Shown: positions 1 to 9,745 of the stretch, piece after piece
Layout of the letters: the number at the start of each line of letters is the position of its first letter
Position numbering within the stretch: position 1 is the stretch's first letter
NCBI GenBank assembly: GCA_030065935.1
Contig: JASJCP010000026.1
Location: 1-63,488 of the forward strand
Length of the DNA: 63,488 nt
Direction: 5' to 3'
Source of the DNA: Xenococcaceae cyanobacterium MO_167.B27
Lineage (GTDB): Bacteria > Cyanobacteriota > Cyanobacteriia > Cyanobacteriales > Xenococcaceae
Notes under the pieces: model-generated
Database searches by the model: none
What the model saw: only the letters and a program-made list of their open reading frames with translations
What the model was told of the DNA's origin: nothing
Position numbers and translations under genes: made by a program

Positions 1-40
1 TTGATATATCTCATTTTAAATTTATGTTCCCTGCACTTAT

Positions 41-81
41 TTATAGCGATCGCGTAGTGATTGGGTGCGCGATCGCTATAA
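41..81. repeat. HIP1-containing perfect palindrome, possible terminator
   Basis: A 14-bp arm at 41-54 is perfectly inverted at 68-81 around a 13-nt spacer. Each arm holds a GCGATCGC octamer. The TAG stop of the neighbouring minus-strand gene lies in the right arm, so the hairpin could end that transcript, although no clear T-run follows. HIP1 octamers are a recognised cyanobacterial signature. Confidence 0.6.
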
Positions 82-573
82 ATAATCATCTAAAACTTTA
101 TCAAAAAATATACAGTTAATTTTGCTTAAGTACTTATTGCTTGGAGTACCAATTTTACTTTTCTTCAGAGCTATTTGAACATTACCATCTACTAGACGAA
201 CATGGAAATCTCCTGAAGAAAGGTTCTTACCAGAACTTAAATCAGATTCATAACCATCAGAGTCTCCACTATCTGCGCCAGTAGGATTGTTTCCTCCTAT
301 GCTGTTGTTTCTATCCTCATAAACTTCAACTTCACCAATTCCACCTTTATTTTTCCAGCTTGAACTTAGGTCTTCTCTCTTAGGTTGATAAACCAGAAAG
401 TAGTAAGACTGACCATCACCATCAGCTTCTATCTCTAAATAGTATTTTCGAGATTCTCCTGTATTATCAAAATCCCAGTCGTTTCTAAGGTCTAATTCGC
501 TATTAGCCAAAAAATTTTTTTTAAGGTGATTTATCGCGCCTACTCTAATCATCTTTAGAGGGTACAGGGTCAT
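76..573 (-). CDS. hypothetical protein, 165 aa
   Basis: I do not recognise this protein. It is polar and has a Gly/Ser/Asp-rich middle (about residues 85-120) between two more ordered parts. There is no signal peptide and no membrane segment. It follows yidD on the same strand: from the ATG at 573 it overlaps yidD by 29 bp, and from a second ATG at 552 the overlap shrinks to 8 bp (158 aa). Neither start has a well-spaced ribosome site, so the N-terminus is uncertain. The tight overlap suggests cotranscription with bioY-yidD, but gives no functional clue. Confidence 0.55.
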   Translation of the reverse strand: MTLYPLKMIRVGAINHLKKNFLANSELDLRNDWDFDNTGESRKYYLEIEADGDGQSYYFLVYQPKREDLSSSWKNKGGIGEVEVYEDRNNSIGGNNPTGADSGDSDGYESDLSSGKNLSSGDFHVRLVDGNVQIALKKSKIGTPSNKYLSKINCIFFDKVLDDYL

Positions 574-766
574 AACCCCCTGGATGGAAAGGATGACAGC
601 GTAAAATACGCTTGATGGCTAGCCAACTTCCTCGAAATACGCCAAATTTTTCTATTGCTTCTATTGCATACTGAGAACAGGTAGGCTGAAAGCGACAGCT
701 AGGAGGAAATAGGGGGGATATAAAGCGACGATAGCCACTAATTAAGATAATTAGTAAATTTTTCAT
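545..766 (-). CDS. yidD: YidD, membrane protein insertion efficiency factor
   Basis: A 73-aa protein of the YidD family (DUF37), which assists YidC-dependent insertion of membrane proteins at the inner face of the cytoplasmic membrane. The hallmark segments are visible: an N-terminal amphipathic helix, the [20 protein letters not shown] core with its conserved cysteines, and the HPGGYDPVP tail. Length is normal for the family. Its ATG shares one base with the stop of the upstream bioY gene (TGATG), so translation is probably coupled. The 165-aa unknown gene overlaps its 3' end. Confidence 0.95.
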   Translation of the reverse strand: MKNLLIILISGYRRFISPLFPPSCRFQPTCSQYAIEAIEKFGVFRGSWLAIKRILRCHPFHPGGYDPVPSKDD

Positions 767-1557
767 CAGGCAAACATTATCTTACGCATAATCCAACTGA
801 TTAATGTTACAGCGCAGACTACAGCTAATTGTCCGAGCAAAGGAGTAAAGGAGTAAAAGTAAATGCCTTGTGGTAGGCTCATTCCTTCTGCTAAACCATG
901 CCAATAAGATAAAAAGATTAAATAAACAATCCCTGTCAAGTGAATTACCACTAATCCTACAATACAGCTAAAAAATAGAGAATTTATCTGAGCTAAGTTT
1001 TTAAAAGCTAAATAGCCACACAACCAAGCACCAAAAACAAAACCTAGCAAGTAACCAAAATTAGGTTCTAGAATATATTGCCAACCACCACCATGAGCAA
1101 ATATTGGGACTCCTACTAAACCTATTGTTATATAGGCTATTTGGGATAAAACAGCAGCGTTTCTTCCACCCAAACAACCTGTTAGTAATACAGCACCAAT
1201 TTGATAGGTAACTCCTAGGGTAGTTATGGTGATTCCTTGATTGTCCCAACCCCAAGGTGCGGAAATACTCTGGGCTTCTACAAAAGTCCCTCCGACAGTT
1301 AAGATAAAACCAATAACCGCCCATAAAATTACTTCAGGCGGAGAGGGGATATAAACCTCAAATCCTTGCTCTATTTCTAAGTCGAGTTGCTCTCTTAGCC
1401 ACTGATTTTCAGATTTTAAATTATCTAGGTTTTTCTGTTTTTCTTCAATAATGTGTTGTAGGTGAGCAATAAGTATCTTGACGCTATAGGGAGTTGTTTC
1501 CCATTCAAAATCTGTTATTTCTTGACTGGGTTTAGGCAGTTGTCTGAGGTTAGACAT
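766..1557 (-). CDS. bioY: BioY-family biotin transporter S component with N-terminal extension
   Basis: The C-terminal ~180 residues match BioY, the membrane substrate-binding component of ECF-type biotin transporters. Hydrophobic helices and the segment [13 protein letters not shown] followed by FGYLLGF are family hallmarks. About 75 extra residues precede the first membrane helix and include a charged coiled-coil-like stretch (about 25-65, rich in E/K/Q/L). Typical BioY proteins are near 190 aa, so this one is extended. No EcfA/EcfT genes lie nearby, so a shared energising module elsewhere or solo function is inferred. It heads a minus-strand group with yidD. Confidence 0.85.
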   Translation of the reverse strand: MSNLRQLPKPSQEITDFEWETTPYSVKILIAHLQHIIEEKQKNLDNLKSENQWLREQLDLEIEQGFEVYIPSPPEVILWAVIGFILTVGGTFVEAQSISAPWGWDNQGITITTLGVTYQIGAVLLTGCLGGRNAAVLSQIAYITIGLVGVPIFAHGGGWQYILEPNFGYLLGFVFGAWLCGYLAFKNLAQINSLFFSCIVGLVVIHLTGIVYLIFLSYWHGLAEGMSLPQGIYFYSFTPLLGQLAVVCAVTLISWIMRKIMFA

Positions 1558-1665
1558 ATGCTAAATCGATGGATGGCATCTCTTAGTTTACTCCTCTAAA
1601 ACTAAATTGGAGATGATATTGCTGGAGAGTTTGTTACTTTTTAACTTATTTATTTGCAAGACTTA

Positions 1666-1863
1666 ACTTAACGTCAAAAGAAGTCCCGAGCAATACTGCC
1701 TTGTATGCAGTTTGTAAGTTATACGAGTGTTAGTGCCACCTTCGGGTGAAGCAAAACCACTGGATAGGGAATAAGACCAACAACGATAGAGCGAATAATG
1801 CTCGAAAATAGAAGGCAATCTAAATGAAACAGGAAGCCTACAGTTTCACTGTAGGTAGTTCAC
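1666..1863 (+). mobile_element. Solo right end of a TnpB (IS200/IS605-type) element, omega-RNA-like
   Basis: No transposase frame survives, but the stretch looks like the 3' scaffold and right end of a tnpB element. It has a series of small hairpins (CACC-TTCG-GGTG near 1740; GAGC/GCTC near 1790) and ends in a perfect 8-bp stem at 1837-1844/1848-1855 followed by TAGTTCAC (1856-1863). In TnpB systems this hairpin and terminal tag close the guide-RNA scaffold, and the guide is copied from flanking DNA; here that flank is the 3' end of the minus-strand gene beyond 1863. The left boundary is a guess. Confidence 0.55.
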
Positions 1864-2253
1864 TAAATACTGTCCCCACTGAGAAGCTAGGGTGGAGTCG
1901 GTGAAGGGGATTTTAATCGGCTCTTTTTGCTCAATCAACTGAAATTCTAGACAAGCTTTACCGTGATTTACTGAATTATCCCAGTCTATGATATTGTCTG
2001 CAACAAGCAAGCGAATATCTTGCACATCTTTGAGGGAAAAGGTTTGTAAGTCTTTAATTCCTTTAGCGGTAGGTGTTCCCCAAGTTATAGTATTCTCTTT
2101 ATGTCCTATTACTGAGTAAATATCATATTTAGCTTTATCAAATTTTTCTGACCAAATTCGATATCCTTCGACTTTTTGGTATTCTTTCCAACCACTCCAA
2201 GTTAACCAAATAAATAATGCCAATAAAGGCAGCCAAATTAATCCTCTTTCCAT
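1846..2253 (-). CDS. Hypothetical single-pass membrane protein, C-terminus altered by insertion
   Basis: A 135-aa protein with one N-terminal membrane helix (about residues 5-20) and a soluble domain without recognisable motifs. It lies 5 bp after the ion-channel gene and is probably cotranscribed with tyrA and the channel. The last codons (V-N-Y-L-Q-stop) are encoded by the right end of the TnpB element: the TGA at 1846-1848 sits in the loop of the element's terminal hairpin. The native C-terminus has therefore probably been replaced or cut. I do not know its function. Confidence 0.6.
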   Translation of the reverse strand: MERGLIWLPLLALFIWLTWSGWKEYQKVEGYRIWSEKFDKAKYDIYSVIGHKENTITWGTPTAKGIKDLQTFSLKDVQDIRLLVADNIIDWDNSVNHGKACLEFQLIEQKEPIKIPFTDSTLASQWGQYLVNYLQ

Positions 2254-2258
2254 ATTTT

Positions 2259-3053
2259 TTACTGCTCTAGTTTTTCACTATATAACTTTGTCCCACAATG
2301 TTTACAAAATTGGGCATCGGGGTCATGATGAGATAGATTACAGTTTTTACACTGTCTTTCTACTACGTTAACAGTTTTTAAAACTTGTTTGAGCAATTCA
2401 CCTAATTGCCAAGGAATAAATAAAACTCCTGTTAAAATCATTAGCAAGGTCATGGCTTTTCCTGGTTCAGAAAGAGGCGTAACATCTCCATAACCTACAG
2501 TGGTCATGGTGACAACCACAAAATAAAACGCATCAAAAAAGTTTTTTAATCCTGTGGGATTAATAGTATGTTCTACTTGATAGATTAATCCTGCATAAAT
2601 AAAAATCATAGAGAATAAAGTTAAAAAAATTCTCACAAAAACAATACTTTCACTGGGTTTAATTCCTAATAGTACAATTTCTAGTTCCCAAAAACGGATA
2701 ATTCTCAAAATCCGAAACCAGCGAAAGACCCGAATAAATCTTATATCCATAAACCCTATAAATAAAGGCAAAATAGCTAGGATATCGATGATTGAAAAAG
2801 GATTTAAAACAAATTTTACTTTATTATTTGCTGACCAAAAACGCAGAACATACTCTAAAGTGAAAATCTCTAAAATTCCCAGATCTACGATATGTAAAAT
2901 TTCTTGTATTTCTGAATTCAGGGGATAGGTTTCAATGACGAATATGCCAGCAGAAAATAAAATCAACAAGAGAATTACTAAATTAATGACTAATCCTGTA
3001 GGCGTTTCAATATCTTCTAAATAAAAAGCAATTTTTTCTTTGATTGATGCCAT
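2259..3053 (-). CDS. Six-helix voltage-gated K+ channel-like protein with zinc-ribbon tail
   Basis: A 264-aa ion transport protein. Six hydrophobic segments are present. An S4-like arginine ladder (RFIRVFRWFRILRIIRF, about 105-121) implies voltage sensing, and the pore filter TVGYGD (about residue 185) is the K+ selectivity signature. After S6 the tail carries CKNC...CKHC spaced as a four-cysteine zinc ribbon (about 234-254), which could sense metal, redox state or a partner. It starts 15 bp after tyrA on the same strand. Monovalent cation channel activity is well supported; gating is inferred. Confidence 0.88.
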   Translation of the reverse strand: MASIKEKIAFYLEDIETPTGLVINLVILLLILFSAGIFVIETYPLNSEIQEILHIVDLGILEIFTLEYVLRFWSANNKVKFVLNPFSIIDILAILPLFIGFMDIRFIRVFRWFRILRIIRFWELEIVLLGIKPSESIVFVRIFLTLFSMIFIYAGLIYQVEHTINPTGLKNFFDAFYFVVVTMTTVGYGDVTPLSEPGKAMTLLMILTGVLFIPWQLGELLKQVLKTVNVVERQCKNCNLSHHDPDAQFCKHCGTKLYSEKLEQ

Positions 3054-3068
3054 TGTTAAAGATTGGAT

Positions 3069-3905
3069 TTAATTGAGAAACTTAGGTCTAGCTTCTTGAT
3101 TGATGTTTAAAATTTGTTCTAAATTATCCCAGTTTTTTTGCTCAATTAGATTAATTATTTTATCTAGATTCTGACGATAGACTTGGAGCGATCGCAATAA
3201 TGCTTTACGATTATATTGTGCCATCATTGTCCCTAACTCAGGATTACCACCACCAACCCGACTAGTATCCCGAAATCCCGAACTAGCTAAATGTTGCGCC
3301 AACTCTAACACCTGTGGTTCAGTTTCTCCCAAGCAAGCACTAATCAAACTGGTACTAGTCATAACTGGTAAATGAGATATCCAAGCTACAGCACTGTCAT
3401 GGACTTCAGGAGAACAGATATAAGGTTTCGCTCCTAGTGATTCTGCTATATTTTTGAGTTTCTCAATCCCCGAGATATTTTCTTCTGGGGGAGTAATAAC
3501 ATAAGCTGCACCCTTAAATAAGTTAGTTTGGGCTGCATTAATACCTTGTTCTGCTGTTCCCGCCATAGGGTGTCCTCCAATGAAGTTTGACCATAACTGA
3601 GAACAAGCTGTAACTATGGGCTGCTTTACTGAACCGACATCGCTCACTATTGTCTCAGAATTAAGATGGGGAACAAGTTGTTCTAAAGTAGGAACAATTT
3701 TCCCAATGGGGGTACAAATGATGATTATTTCTGCTTCGCTTAAGATACTTAAGTCAGTGCTGGCTCTGTCTGCTACGCCTTTTTCAACAGCAGTTTGACA
3801 CGTACTCTCTTTACGAGATACTCCTAAAATTTCTTGTCCTTGAGCCTTCAAGTCTAACCCTAAAGACCCCCCAATTAAGCCTAAGCCAATAATTCCTATT
3901 TTCAT
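3069..3905 (-). CDS. tyrA: Arogenate/prephenate dehydrogenase TyrA
   Basis: A 278-aa oxidoreductase of tyrosine synthesis. The N-terminus has the Rossmann motif GLGLIGGSLG, followed by the family segments SDVGSVK and GGHPMAGTAEQG. The C-terminal helical part contains SSGFRDTSRVGGGNPELG. No chorismate mutase or ACT domain is fused. Cyanobacterial TyrA enzymes generally act on arogenate with NADP+; the exact substrate cannot be read here. It is the first gene of a minus-strand group with the channel gene. Confidence 0.93.
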   Translation of the reverse strand: MKIGIIGLGLIGGSLGLDLKAQGQEILGVSRKESTCQTAVEKGVADRASTDLSILSEAEIIIICTPIGKIVPTLEQLVPHLNSETIVSDVGSVKQPIVTACSQLWSNFIGGHPMAGTAEQGINAAQTNLFKGAAYVITPPEENISGIEKLKNIAESLGAKPYICSPEVHDSAVAWISHLPVMTSTSLISACLGETEPQVLELAQHLASSGFRDTSRVGGGNPELGTMMAQYNRKALLRSLQVYRQNLDKIINLIEQKNWDNLEQILNINQEARPKFLN

Positions 3906-4077
3906 AATTTATTTAAGCTAAGATGATTTTTTACCTGTTAAAAGAGTCCGCTTTCAACCAATTTTCTAGGTTGTTGTATGTTTGAATTGTGAATTTTGAC
4001 GAAGTGAAAGGGACTGGTAAATCTTATAATAAACTTTGGTTACTTGGAAAATTTTTGAAATATCTATAAGTTCAATT

Positions 4078-4680
4078 ATGGTTTTTACGGCTTTAGAATT
4101 GAAAAAGATACATAATAACAATAGACCAAAGCAATGGCTAAGGTTATTAAGTCTAGCTTTATTACTTTTCTTTACTAGCTTAACTTGGTTGTGGTCTGCT
4201 CCTGCTTGGGCTGGAATTAATGATGATACTTATGAAGGTAATATTTATATTCTTTATGCTGGTAATGGTTCTTTAGTCCCTCCTCGTTTGAGTTTAGCTG
4301 AGTCTTTGAAGCGGGAAATGCCTACTGTTTTAGTCTATTATGTCGATGATAGTCAAGATTGTAAGCAATTTTCTATCGTGGTTTCTCGGATTCAAGAGTT
4401 TTATGGTCGTGCTGCGAATATTATGCCAATCAGTATCGATTCTTTACCTTTCAAAAGTGATTATACTCCTCAAGAACCTGGTTATTATTATGAAGGAGCA
4501 GTGCCACAAACTGTAATTCTTGATGAAGAAGGAAAAGTTGTTTTTAATGGCACAGGACAGGTTAAATATGAAGCTATTGACGATACTTTGCGAGAAGTAT
4601 TTAATTTACTGCCTCGCTCAGAATCTGAAGAATTAAAACTTCGTACTTTTAATGAGTTTAATTCAGAATTAGTCAACTAA
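4078..4680 (+). CDS. Thioredoxin-fold lumenal/periplasmic protein, possible photosystem I accumulation factor
   Basis: The ATG at 4078 is preferred over a TTG at 4036 because it puts a normal export signal at the front: basic residues, a Leu/Phe-rich core and an A-W-A cleavage site. The mature part (about 160 aa) resembles thioredoxin-fold proteins but lacks CxxC, so redox activity is unlikely. The segment GAVPQTVILDEEGKVVFNGT is typical of the fold. I believe cyanobacterial relatives are annotated as thylakoid photosystem I accumulation factors, but I cannot confirm that here. Confidence 0.65.
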   Translation: MVFTALELKKIHNNNRPKQWLRLLSLALLLFFTSLTWLWSAPAWAGINDDTYEGNIYILYAGNGSLVPPRLSLAESLKREMPTVLVYYVDDSQDCKQFSIVVSRIQEFYGRAANIMPISIDSLPFKSDYTPQEPGYYYEGAVPQTVILDEEGKVVFNGTGQVKYEAIDDTLREVFNLLPRSESEELKLRTFNEFNSELVN

Positions 4681-4682
4681 AA

Positions 4683-4800
4683 TAGTAATCAGTCATCAGT
4701 AATCAGTCATCACTTAATGTGAGTAATATAGACAAGCTAAACTAAGATGTTGTAAATTCTCTATTTACTGTTTACTGTTTACTGATAACTGTTAACTGTT
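4683..4800. repeat. Short tandem repeats between convergent genes
   Basis: Two low-complexity patches fill the spacer between the thioredoxin-fold gene and hemA: AATCAGTCATC-type repeats (about 4687-4713) and TTTACTG/TTAACTG repeats (about 4764-4800). Such heptamer-like repeats are common in cyanobacterial intergenic DNA. The right patch reaches the hemA stop codon. Confidence 0.6.
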
Positions 4801-6085
4801 AAATGGTTTGTTCTTCCACATCCAAATTAAAGAGCATCTGAAGGGATTGTAAGCAGCGACGACGTGCTTCAATATCTTGTTGCCCTCTTAGTTGTACCAT
4901 TGGTTCATGAAGAATTTTATTAACAATTCCTCTGGTGAGAGACTCAATTACGTCTTGATGTTTTTCGGCAAATTCTGTACCAAGACGAGACAAAGCTTTT
5001 TCTAATTCTTGTTCTCGAATATCCTCAACTTTGCTACGAAGACAGCTAATAGTAGGTACTGTTTCTAGGGAGCGTAACCAAAGAATATAGTTAGCAACTT
5101 CTTCTTCAATAATTCCTTCTGCTTCCTGCGCCATTTGGCGACGGGTTTCTTGATTGGCTGCAACTACTGCTTTGAGGTCATCCACATTGTAAGATTGGAT
5201 CTGGGCTAATTCTTTGACATCTGCGGAAATGTTGCGAGGTACGGAGATGTCGATTAACATTAAAGGCTTCTCAGCAACCAGAGTGGATTCTAATTTAGTT
5301 TTGGTGAGAATTGGCTCTGTTGCACCAGTGCTAGTAAAAGCAATATCAGAATTTGCGATCGCATCCATCATATCTGATAGGGGATGGATCGAGAGTGAAG
5401 CTTGGGGAAATTTCTTGGCTAATTCTTGCGCTCTACGATGGGAGCGATTGACAATAGAAATCTGAGTTGCACCTTTGGATAAAAGATGTTTCACTAGCAG
5501 ACAAGCCATTTTCCCAGCACCAATAATGGTTACTTTACATGGTGCTAAATCTTGGGCTTTGATTTGTGCTAATTCTACCGCAGCCGAACTGATGGAAACT
5601 GCACCTGTACCGATGCTGGTTTCGCTTCTAACTCTTTTGCCTGTGGAAATTGCCTGTTTAAAGAGACGGTCTAATAGTCTGCCTAAGCCTTTATATTTTT
5701 GTCCTAGTTTGTGGGTAGTTTTGACCTGTGCTAAGATTTGCCCTTCCCCTAATACTAAGCTTTCTAATCCTGCTGAGACTCGCATCAGGTGACGCATTGC
5801 ATCTTCGTGTAACAGGATAAATAAGTGTTTCCGTAATTCATAAAGAGAAAGGTGGGCTTTCTCTGCCAAAAATTGGACAATTTCTGTAATTCCTTGTTCT
5901 GTCTCTTTAATAACGCTGTAGATTTCGAGACGGTTACAGGTGCTAATAATAGCGACTTCTTCTATATGAGGATAACCACACAAATGTGCGATCGCTTCTT
6001 CGGTTTGGGCTTCTGGAATGCTTAATTTTTCGCGTACTTCTACCGAAGCTGTTTTATGACTTAGACCGACAACGACAATATTCAT
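4799..6085 (-). CDS. hemA: Glutamyl-tRNA reductase HemA
   Basis: A 428-aa enzyme that reduces Glu-tRNA(Glu) to glutamate-1-semialdehyde with NADPH, the first committed step of tetrapyrrole (chlorophyll, haem, bilin) synthesis. Visible signatures are [16 protein letters not shown] at the N-terminus, the catalytic-cysteine segment [26 protein letters not shown], and the Rossmann segment [16 protein letters not shown]-terminal dimerisation helix bundle follows. Length is normal. It lies downstream of the FBPase gene on the same strand, an order I recall from other cyanobacteria. Confidence 0.97.
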   Translation of the reverse strand: MNIVVVGLSHKTASVEVREKLSIPEAQTEEAIAHLCGYPHIEEVAIISTCNRLEIYSVIKETEQGITEIVQFLAEKAHLSLYELRKHLFILLHEDAMRHLMRVSAGLESLVLGEGQILAQVKTTHKLGQKYKGLGRLLDRLFKQAISTGKRVRSETSIGTGAVSISSAAVELAQIKAQDLAPCKVTIIGAGKMACLLVKHLLSKGATQISIVNRSHRRAQELAKKFPQASLSIHPLSDMMDAIANSDIAFTSTGATEPILTKTKLESTLVAEKPLMLIDISVPRNISADVKELAQIQSYNVDDLKAVVAANQETRRQMAQEAEGIIEEEVANYILWLRSLETVPTISCLRSKVEDIREQELEKALSRLGTEFAEKHQDVIESLTRGIVNKILHEPMVQLRGQQDIEARRRCLQSLQMLFNLDVEEQTI

Positions 6086-6373
6086 CTGTTCTTCTCAAGG
6101 TTTTTTAAAAGGTCTTTTTTTTATCATTTATGTTAGGAAACATCGAAATATGTTTGGGAACATTGGGGGAAAGGCAGCTTTCTGTGGAATTTCTAACTCT
6201 AAAAAAAACTCCAACGAGAAAACTCACCTTCCTAGGTTACAGGATAATTAAGCTGTTGTGCAGATAAACTAGATATTCTTAGACTGGCAAAACAACTAGT
6301 CAAATCCTTTCCCTTTGTCCTCTGCGCCCTTAATCCTTAGTACCTTCACTATCTAATTTCAATGAAGCTCTGC

Positions 6374-7411
6374 TTATCTAAGCTGTAAGCTCTTAGGCTG
6401 CTCAAACATATGCACTGTATCAACAAAACGAGCAGTTTTAGATTGGGAAGAAATTACTAAGCTTTGGGTTCTAGCTCCACCTTTGAAGAAGCGTACTCCT
6501 TCCATCAAAGTACCAGGAGTAATCCCACAAGCAGCAAACAAAACTGTTTCGCCACCAGCTAGTTCTTCTGCATCATATACTTTATCTGGATCGGTGATTC
6601 CCATTTCTTGGAGTCGAGCTAAGTTGCTTTCTTTACTTTCCCCAATTAAACCAGTTTTCACAATTTCAGGATCGTAAATTAACTGTCCTTGGAAGTGACC
6701 TCCTAAACAACGCATAGCTGCTGCGGAAATAACTCCTTCTGGTGCTGCACCAATTCCCATAAGAGCATGGATGTTAGTACCAGCGAAAGCGCAAGATAAT
6801 GCAGCAGATACGTCACCGTCGCTGATTAATCTCACTCTTGCACCTGCTGTGCGAATTTCTTGGATCAAGTCTTTGTGACGAGAACGATCCATTACCACTA
6901 CTACTAATTCCTCAATTGAGCGATTCATGCACTCAGAGATGATTTTTAGGTTTTCGGTAGCGGATTTGTTAATATCTACATGACCTTGGGCTAATGGGGG
7001 TGCAGCAAGTTTTTTCATGTAGAAGTCTGGTGCAGCAAATAAACCACCTTTTTCCGAAATTGCTAATACTGCCATCGAACCTGGTTGTCCGTAGGCGACT
7101 AAGTTAGTTCCTTCACAAGGATCGACTGCAATATCAATTTGAATTAACTCATCTGGGTTACAGTAATCTGCTGCATCTTCGCGGGCGCAAATACCAACTT
7201 CTTCACCAATGTAAAGCATGGGAGCATCATCCCTTTCCCCTTCCCCAATGACTATGCGACCTCGCATATAGATTTTGTTCATTCGCTCACGCATGGCTTC
7301 TACTGCTACTTGGTCAGCAGTATTTTTCTCGCCTTTACCCATCCATTTGGCAGATGCGATCGCAGCTTGTTCTACTACCTCAATAATTTCTAATCCGAGG
7401 GTGTTTTCCAC
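6374..7411 (-). CDS. glpX: Class II fructose-1,6-bisphosphatase / sedoheptulose-1,7-bisphosphatase (GlpX type)
   Basis: A Calvin-cycle phosphatase that removes the 1-phosphate of FBP and SBP. The motifs [18 protein letters not shown] and DPCEGTNL supply metal and substrate ligands of the Li+-sensitive phosphatase superfamily. A longer reading frame begins at 7465, but the GTG at 7411 is chosen: a strong AGGGAGG ribosome site lies 9 nt upstream, and the resulting 345 residues starting before [10 protein letters not shown] match the usual cyanobacterial length. hemA follows 288 bp downstream on the same strand. Confidence 0.95.
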   Translation of the reverse strand: MENTLGLEIIEVVEQAAIASAKWMGKGEKNTADQVAVEAMRERMNKIYMRGRIVIGEGERDDAPMLYIGEEVGICAREDAADYCNPDELIQIDIAVDPCEGTNLVAYGQPGSMAVLAISEKGGLFAAPDFYMKKLAAPPLAQGHVDINKSATENLKIISECMNRSIEELVVVVMDRSRHKDLIQEIRTAGARVRLISDGDVSAALSCAFAGTNIHALMGIGAAPEGVISAAAMRCLGGHFQGQLIYDPEIVKTGLIGESKESNLARLQEMGITDPDKVYDAEELAGGETVLFAACGITPGTLMEGVRFFKGGARTQSLVISSQSKTARFVDTVHMFEQPKSLQLR

Positions 7412-7420
7412 GATGATTTT

Positions 7421-7427
7421 CCTCCCT
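7421..7427 (-). promoter_or_regulatory. Strong ribosome binding site fixing the FBP/SBPase start
   Basis: On the minus strand this reads AGGGAGG, nine bases before the GTG at 7411. It decides in favour of the GTG start over the in-frame ATG at 7465, which has no comparable site. Confidence 0.75.
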
Positions 7428-7696
7428 AGTGCATATTTTTCCCTGGTATGGCGATGCCTACTCAAGTCAAAAGTCTATCAGAGAGAGGTATGTCCTTAGA
7501 TCTTTATTAAGTTTTAATAAGTTGTTTCAGTACAGAAATACCTTATCTAGCATAACTCAAATTAAGCCATAATTTCCATTTAACCAGTAATTTCCGCAAG
7601 TCTTTACTCAAACTTTATTGTACATTTTGATAAATATGTCACAATTAAATTTAAAACAAAACAAAAATCATTTATACAAAACTTTATTATAAAAGA

Positions 7697-9745
7697 ATGA
7701 AATTAATCAAAAAAACTTTCCAGAAAAACTGGCAAGAATACTGGTTAATCTTAAGATATTATCAACTATATGCACTAGGAAGTTTTTTAGTAATTGTAAT
7801 TTTTGCTACTATAACAGCAATCAAAGTAGAAAGAAGTTATAAAGCTCATGGAGAAATTAGGCTTGAATCAAACAATCAAAATTCTTCCCTTAAATTATTA
7901 GACATACCAATTCAAGATAAGCAGGAACAAGCATCTTTAGCAGAAGGAGTAAGTTTTTTAAGTTCTTCTTCTCTAGTAGAAAAAGTAATTGAAGAGTTAA
8001 ACTTAACTGATAATCAAGGTAATTTACTTGAATATGATAAATTTATTCATAAATTAAATATTACCCAAAATGAGAAGACAGAAGCTTTAACTGTTACCTA
8101 TACTTGCAACAATATTGATCAATCTAAATTAGTAGTTAATTCTTTGATTAGCTCTTATATTAATAATCAACTTGAAATTCATCGACACAAAATACTTGAA
8201 ATTAAAAATATCTTAGATGAACAACTAGCTTCAGCATTAACTCGCCTTCAACATAATAGAACGGAGTTGTATCAATTTTTAGAAAAATATGAACAAGATA
8301 TTTTAGAAACTAGTGATGAAGATAATATCAAGAAGCTCAGAGAAATAGATCAAAAAATAGAATCTGCTAAATCTGAAATCCAGAAAATTGATCAAGAAAT
8401 TATAGAGATAAGATTAAAGTTAGGAACAACTGCATCCCCCATACCAAAATTTAATCAGAATTCATCATCAACTAAAAATCAAGCATTAGATAGTAAATTT
8501 AACGTCAATAGTTCTGTAACTACTAATTTAAAATTAGATAAATCAGAACTAGAAACAAATTTTTATAAGACTAGTAATAGTAAGGTTTTTATAGTTACTA
8601 AAGAGCCAGAAAATATTGCGAAACTTACGGAAAAATTAACCATTTATGAAGCAGAAAAAAAAATTAGGTTGGCTCAAATAGAGACTTGGGAAAAATCTAA
8701 AATAAATCACCACAAAAAATCTGAAATTAACGCTTCAGAAATCCAACAACAATATCAAGATTTATTGGAAAGAACTCAAGCAGCAGAAACTGAATATAAT
8801 AGTTTATTTCGTAAATCACAGCAGCTAGTAATTGCCAGCAACCAAGCAATAAATCCTCCAGTTGAGATATTAAGTCCAGTTACCATCGAAAATAATTTAT
8901 CATCTCGGAATAAAGAAATAATTATTATTAGTGGTATGGGGTTAGGATTGATTTTAGCATTAGCTACTGTGATAATTTTAGAGAAAAAAAATCCCTCTCT
9001 AAAAACAACTGAAAAAATTTGTGAACTACTAAATGCTGAATTGCTAGGAAGAATCCCTAATTTAAAACATTTTTATTTTTGTGATCTTGGTAGTTCTAAG
9101 CCCATCTTACCCGAAAGGTCAGTTTTAGAAGCTCCCTATTCTGTAGCTAGCCAAGCTCACAAAATAGTTTATAATCACCTTGAATCTGATACTGTTGAAC
9201 AAAGTATTCAACTAGTTACAATTTCTAGCTCTGCTTCCCAGGAAGGAAAATCGACTTTCTCGGCTAATTTAGCAGCATTAACTGCTCAGTTAGGAAAAAA
9301 AGTTTTGTTAATTGATGCTAATTTTCATCAACCAAAACAACATGAAATCTGGCAACTATCTAATAGTTTGGGTTTAGCATATTTACTAAAAAACATGGCA
9401 AAATTTGAGGATATTGTTCAATCTCCTTGCTTGAATTTAGATATTATTACGACGGGTTTTTTTATTGGATGTAGCTTATCTCTATTTCAATTGGAGACAA
9501 TGCAAGAACTAATTGAGAACGTTAAAAAACAATACGATCTAATTATTTTTGATACTCCTCCAATCAATTTATATCCTGATGCTTTAATAATTAATAAGTT
9601 TACTGATGGTATGGTATTAGTAGGAAGAACAGGAATTACTAATTCTGACAATTTGATTAGAGCTAAAGAGCTTATCGACAAATTGCAACCAATAATTTTG
9701 GGTGTAGTAGTCAACGACAAAATGCTTAGTTTAACTAGGTTTTAG
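7697..9745 (+). CDS. Wzz-type chain-length regulator fused to BY-kinase (exopolysaccharide)
   Basis: A 682-aa polysaccharide co-polymerase. An N-terminal membrane helix (about 23-45) and a Wzz domain are followed by a long coiled coil, a second helix (about 412-430) and a cytoplasmic P-loop kinase. Walker A is SSASQEGKSTFSANLA, Walker A' is VLLIDANFHQP and Walker B is LIIFDTPP. It should regulate capsule or exopolysaccharide chain length at the cytoplasmic membrane. The usual C-terminal tyrosine cluster is absent: the protein ends SLTRF. Its 3' end overlaps the convergent gcvT by 11 bp. No glycosyltransferase neighbours are seen. Confidence 0.88.
   Translation: MKLIKKTFQKNWQEYWLILRYYQLYALGSFLVIVIFATITAIKVERSYKAHGEIRLESNNQNSSLKLLDIPIQDKQEQASLAEGVSFLSSSSLVEKVIEELNLTDNQGNLLEYDKFIHKLNITQNEKTEALTVTYTCNNIDQSKLVVNSLISSYINNQLEIHRHKILEIKNILDEQLASALTRLQHNRTELYQFLEKYEQDILETSDEDNIKKLREIDQKIESAKSEIQKIDQEIIEIRLKLGTTASPIPKFNQNSSSTKNQALDSKFNVNSSVTTNLKLDKSELETNFYKTSNSKVFIVTKEPENIAKLTEKLTIYEAEKKIRLAQIETWEKSKINHHKKSEINASEIQQQYQDLLERTQAAETEYNSLFRKSQQLVIASNQAINPPVEILSPVTIENNLSSRNKEIIIISGMGLGLILALATVIILEKKNPSLKTTEKICELLNAELLGRIPNLKHFYFCDLGSSKPILPERSVLEAPYSVASQAHKIVYNHLESDTVEQSIQLVTISSSASQEGKSTFSANLAALTAQLGKKVLLIDANFHQPKQHEIWQLSNSLGLAYLLKNMAKFEDIVQSPCLNLDIITTGFFIGCSLSLFQLETMQELIENVKKQYDLIIFDTPPINLYPDALIINKFTDGMVLVGRTGITNSDNLIRAKELIDKLQPIILGVVVNDKMLSLTRF

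Noticed and set aside
4078-4680. Disulfide oxidoreductase (TxlA/HCF164 type)
   Set aside because: The thioredoxin fold is plausible but there is no CxxC active site.
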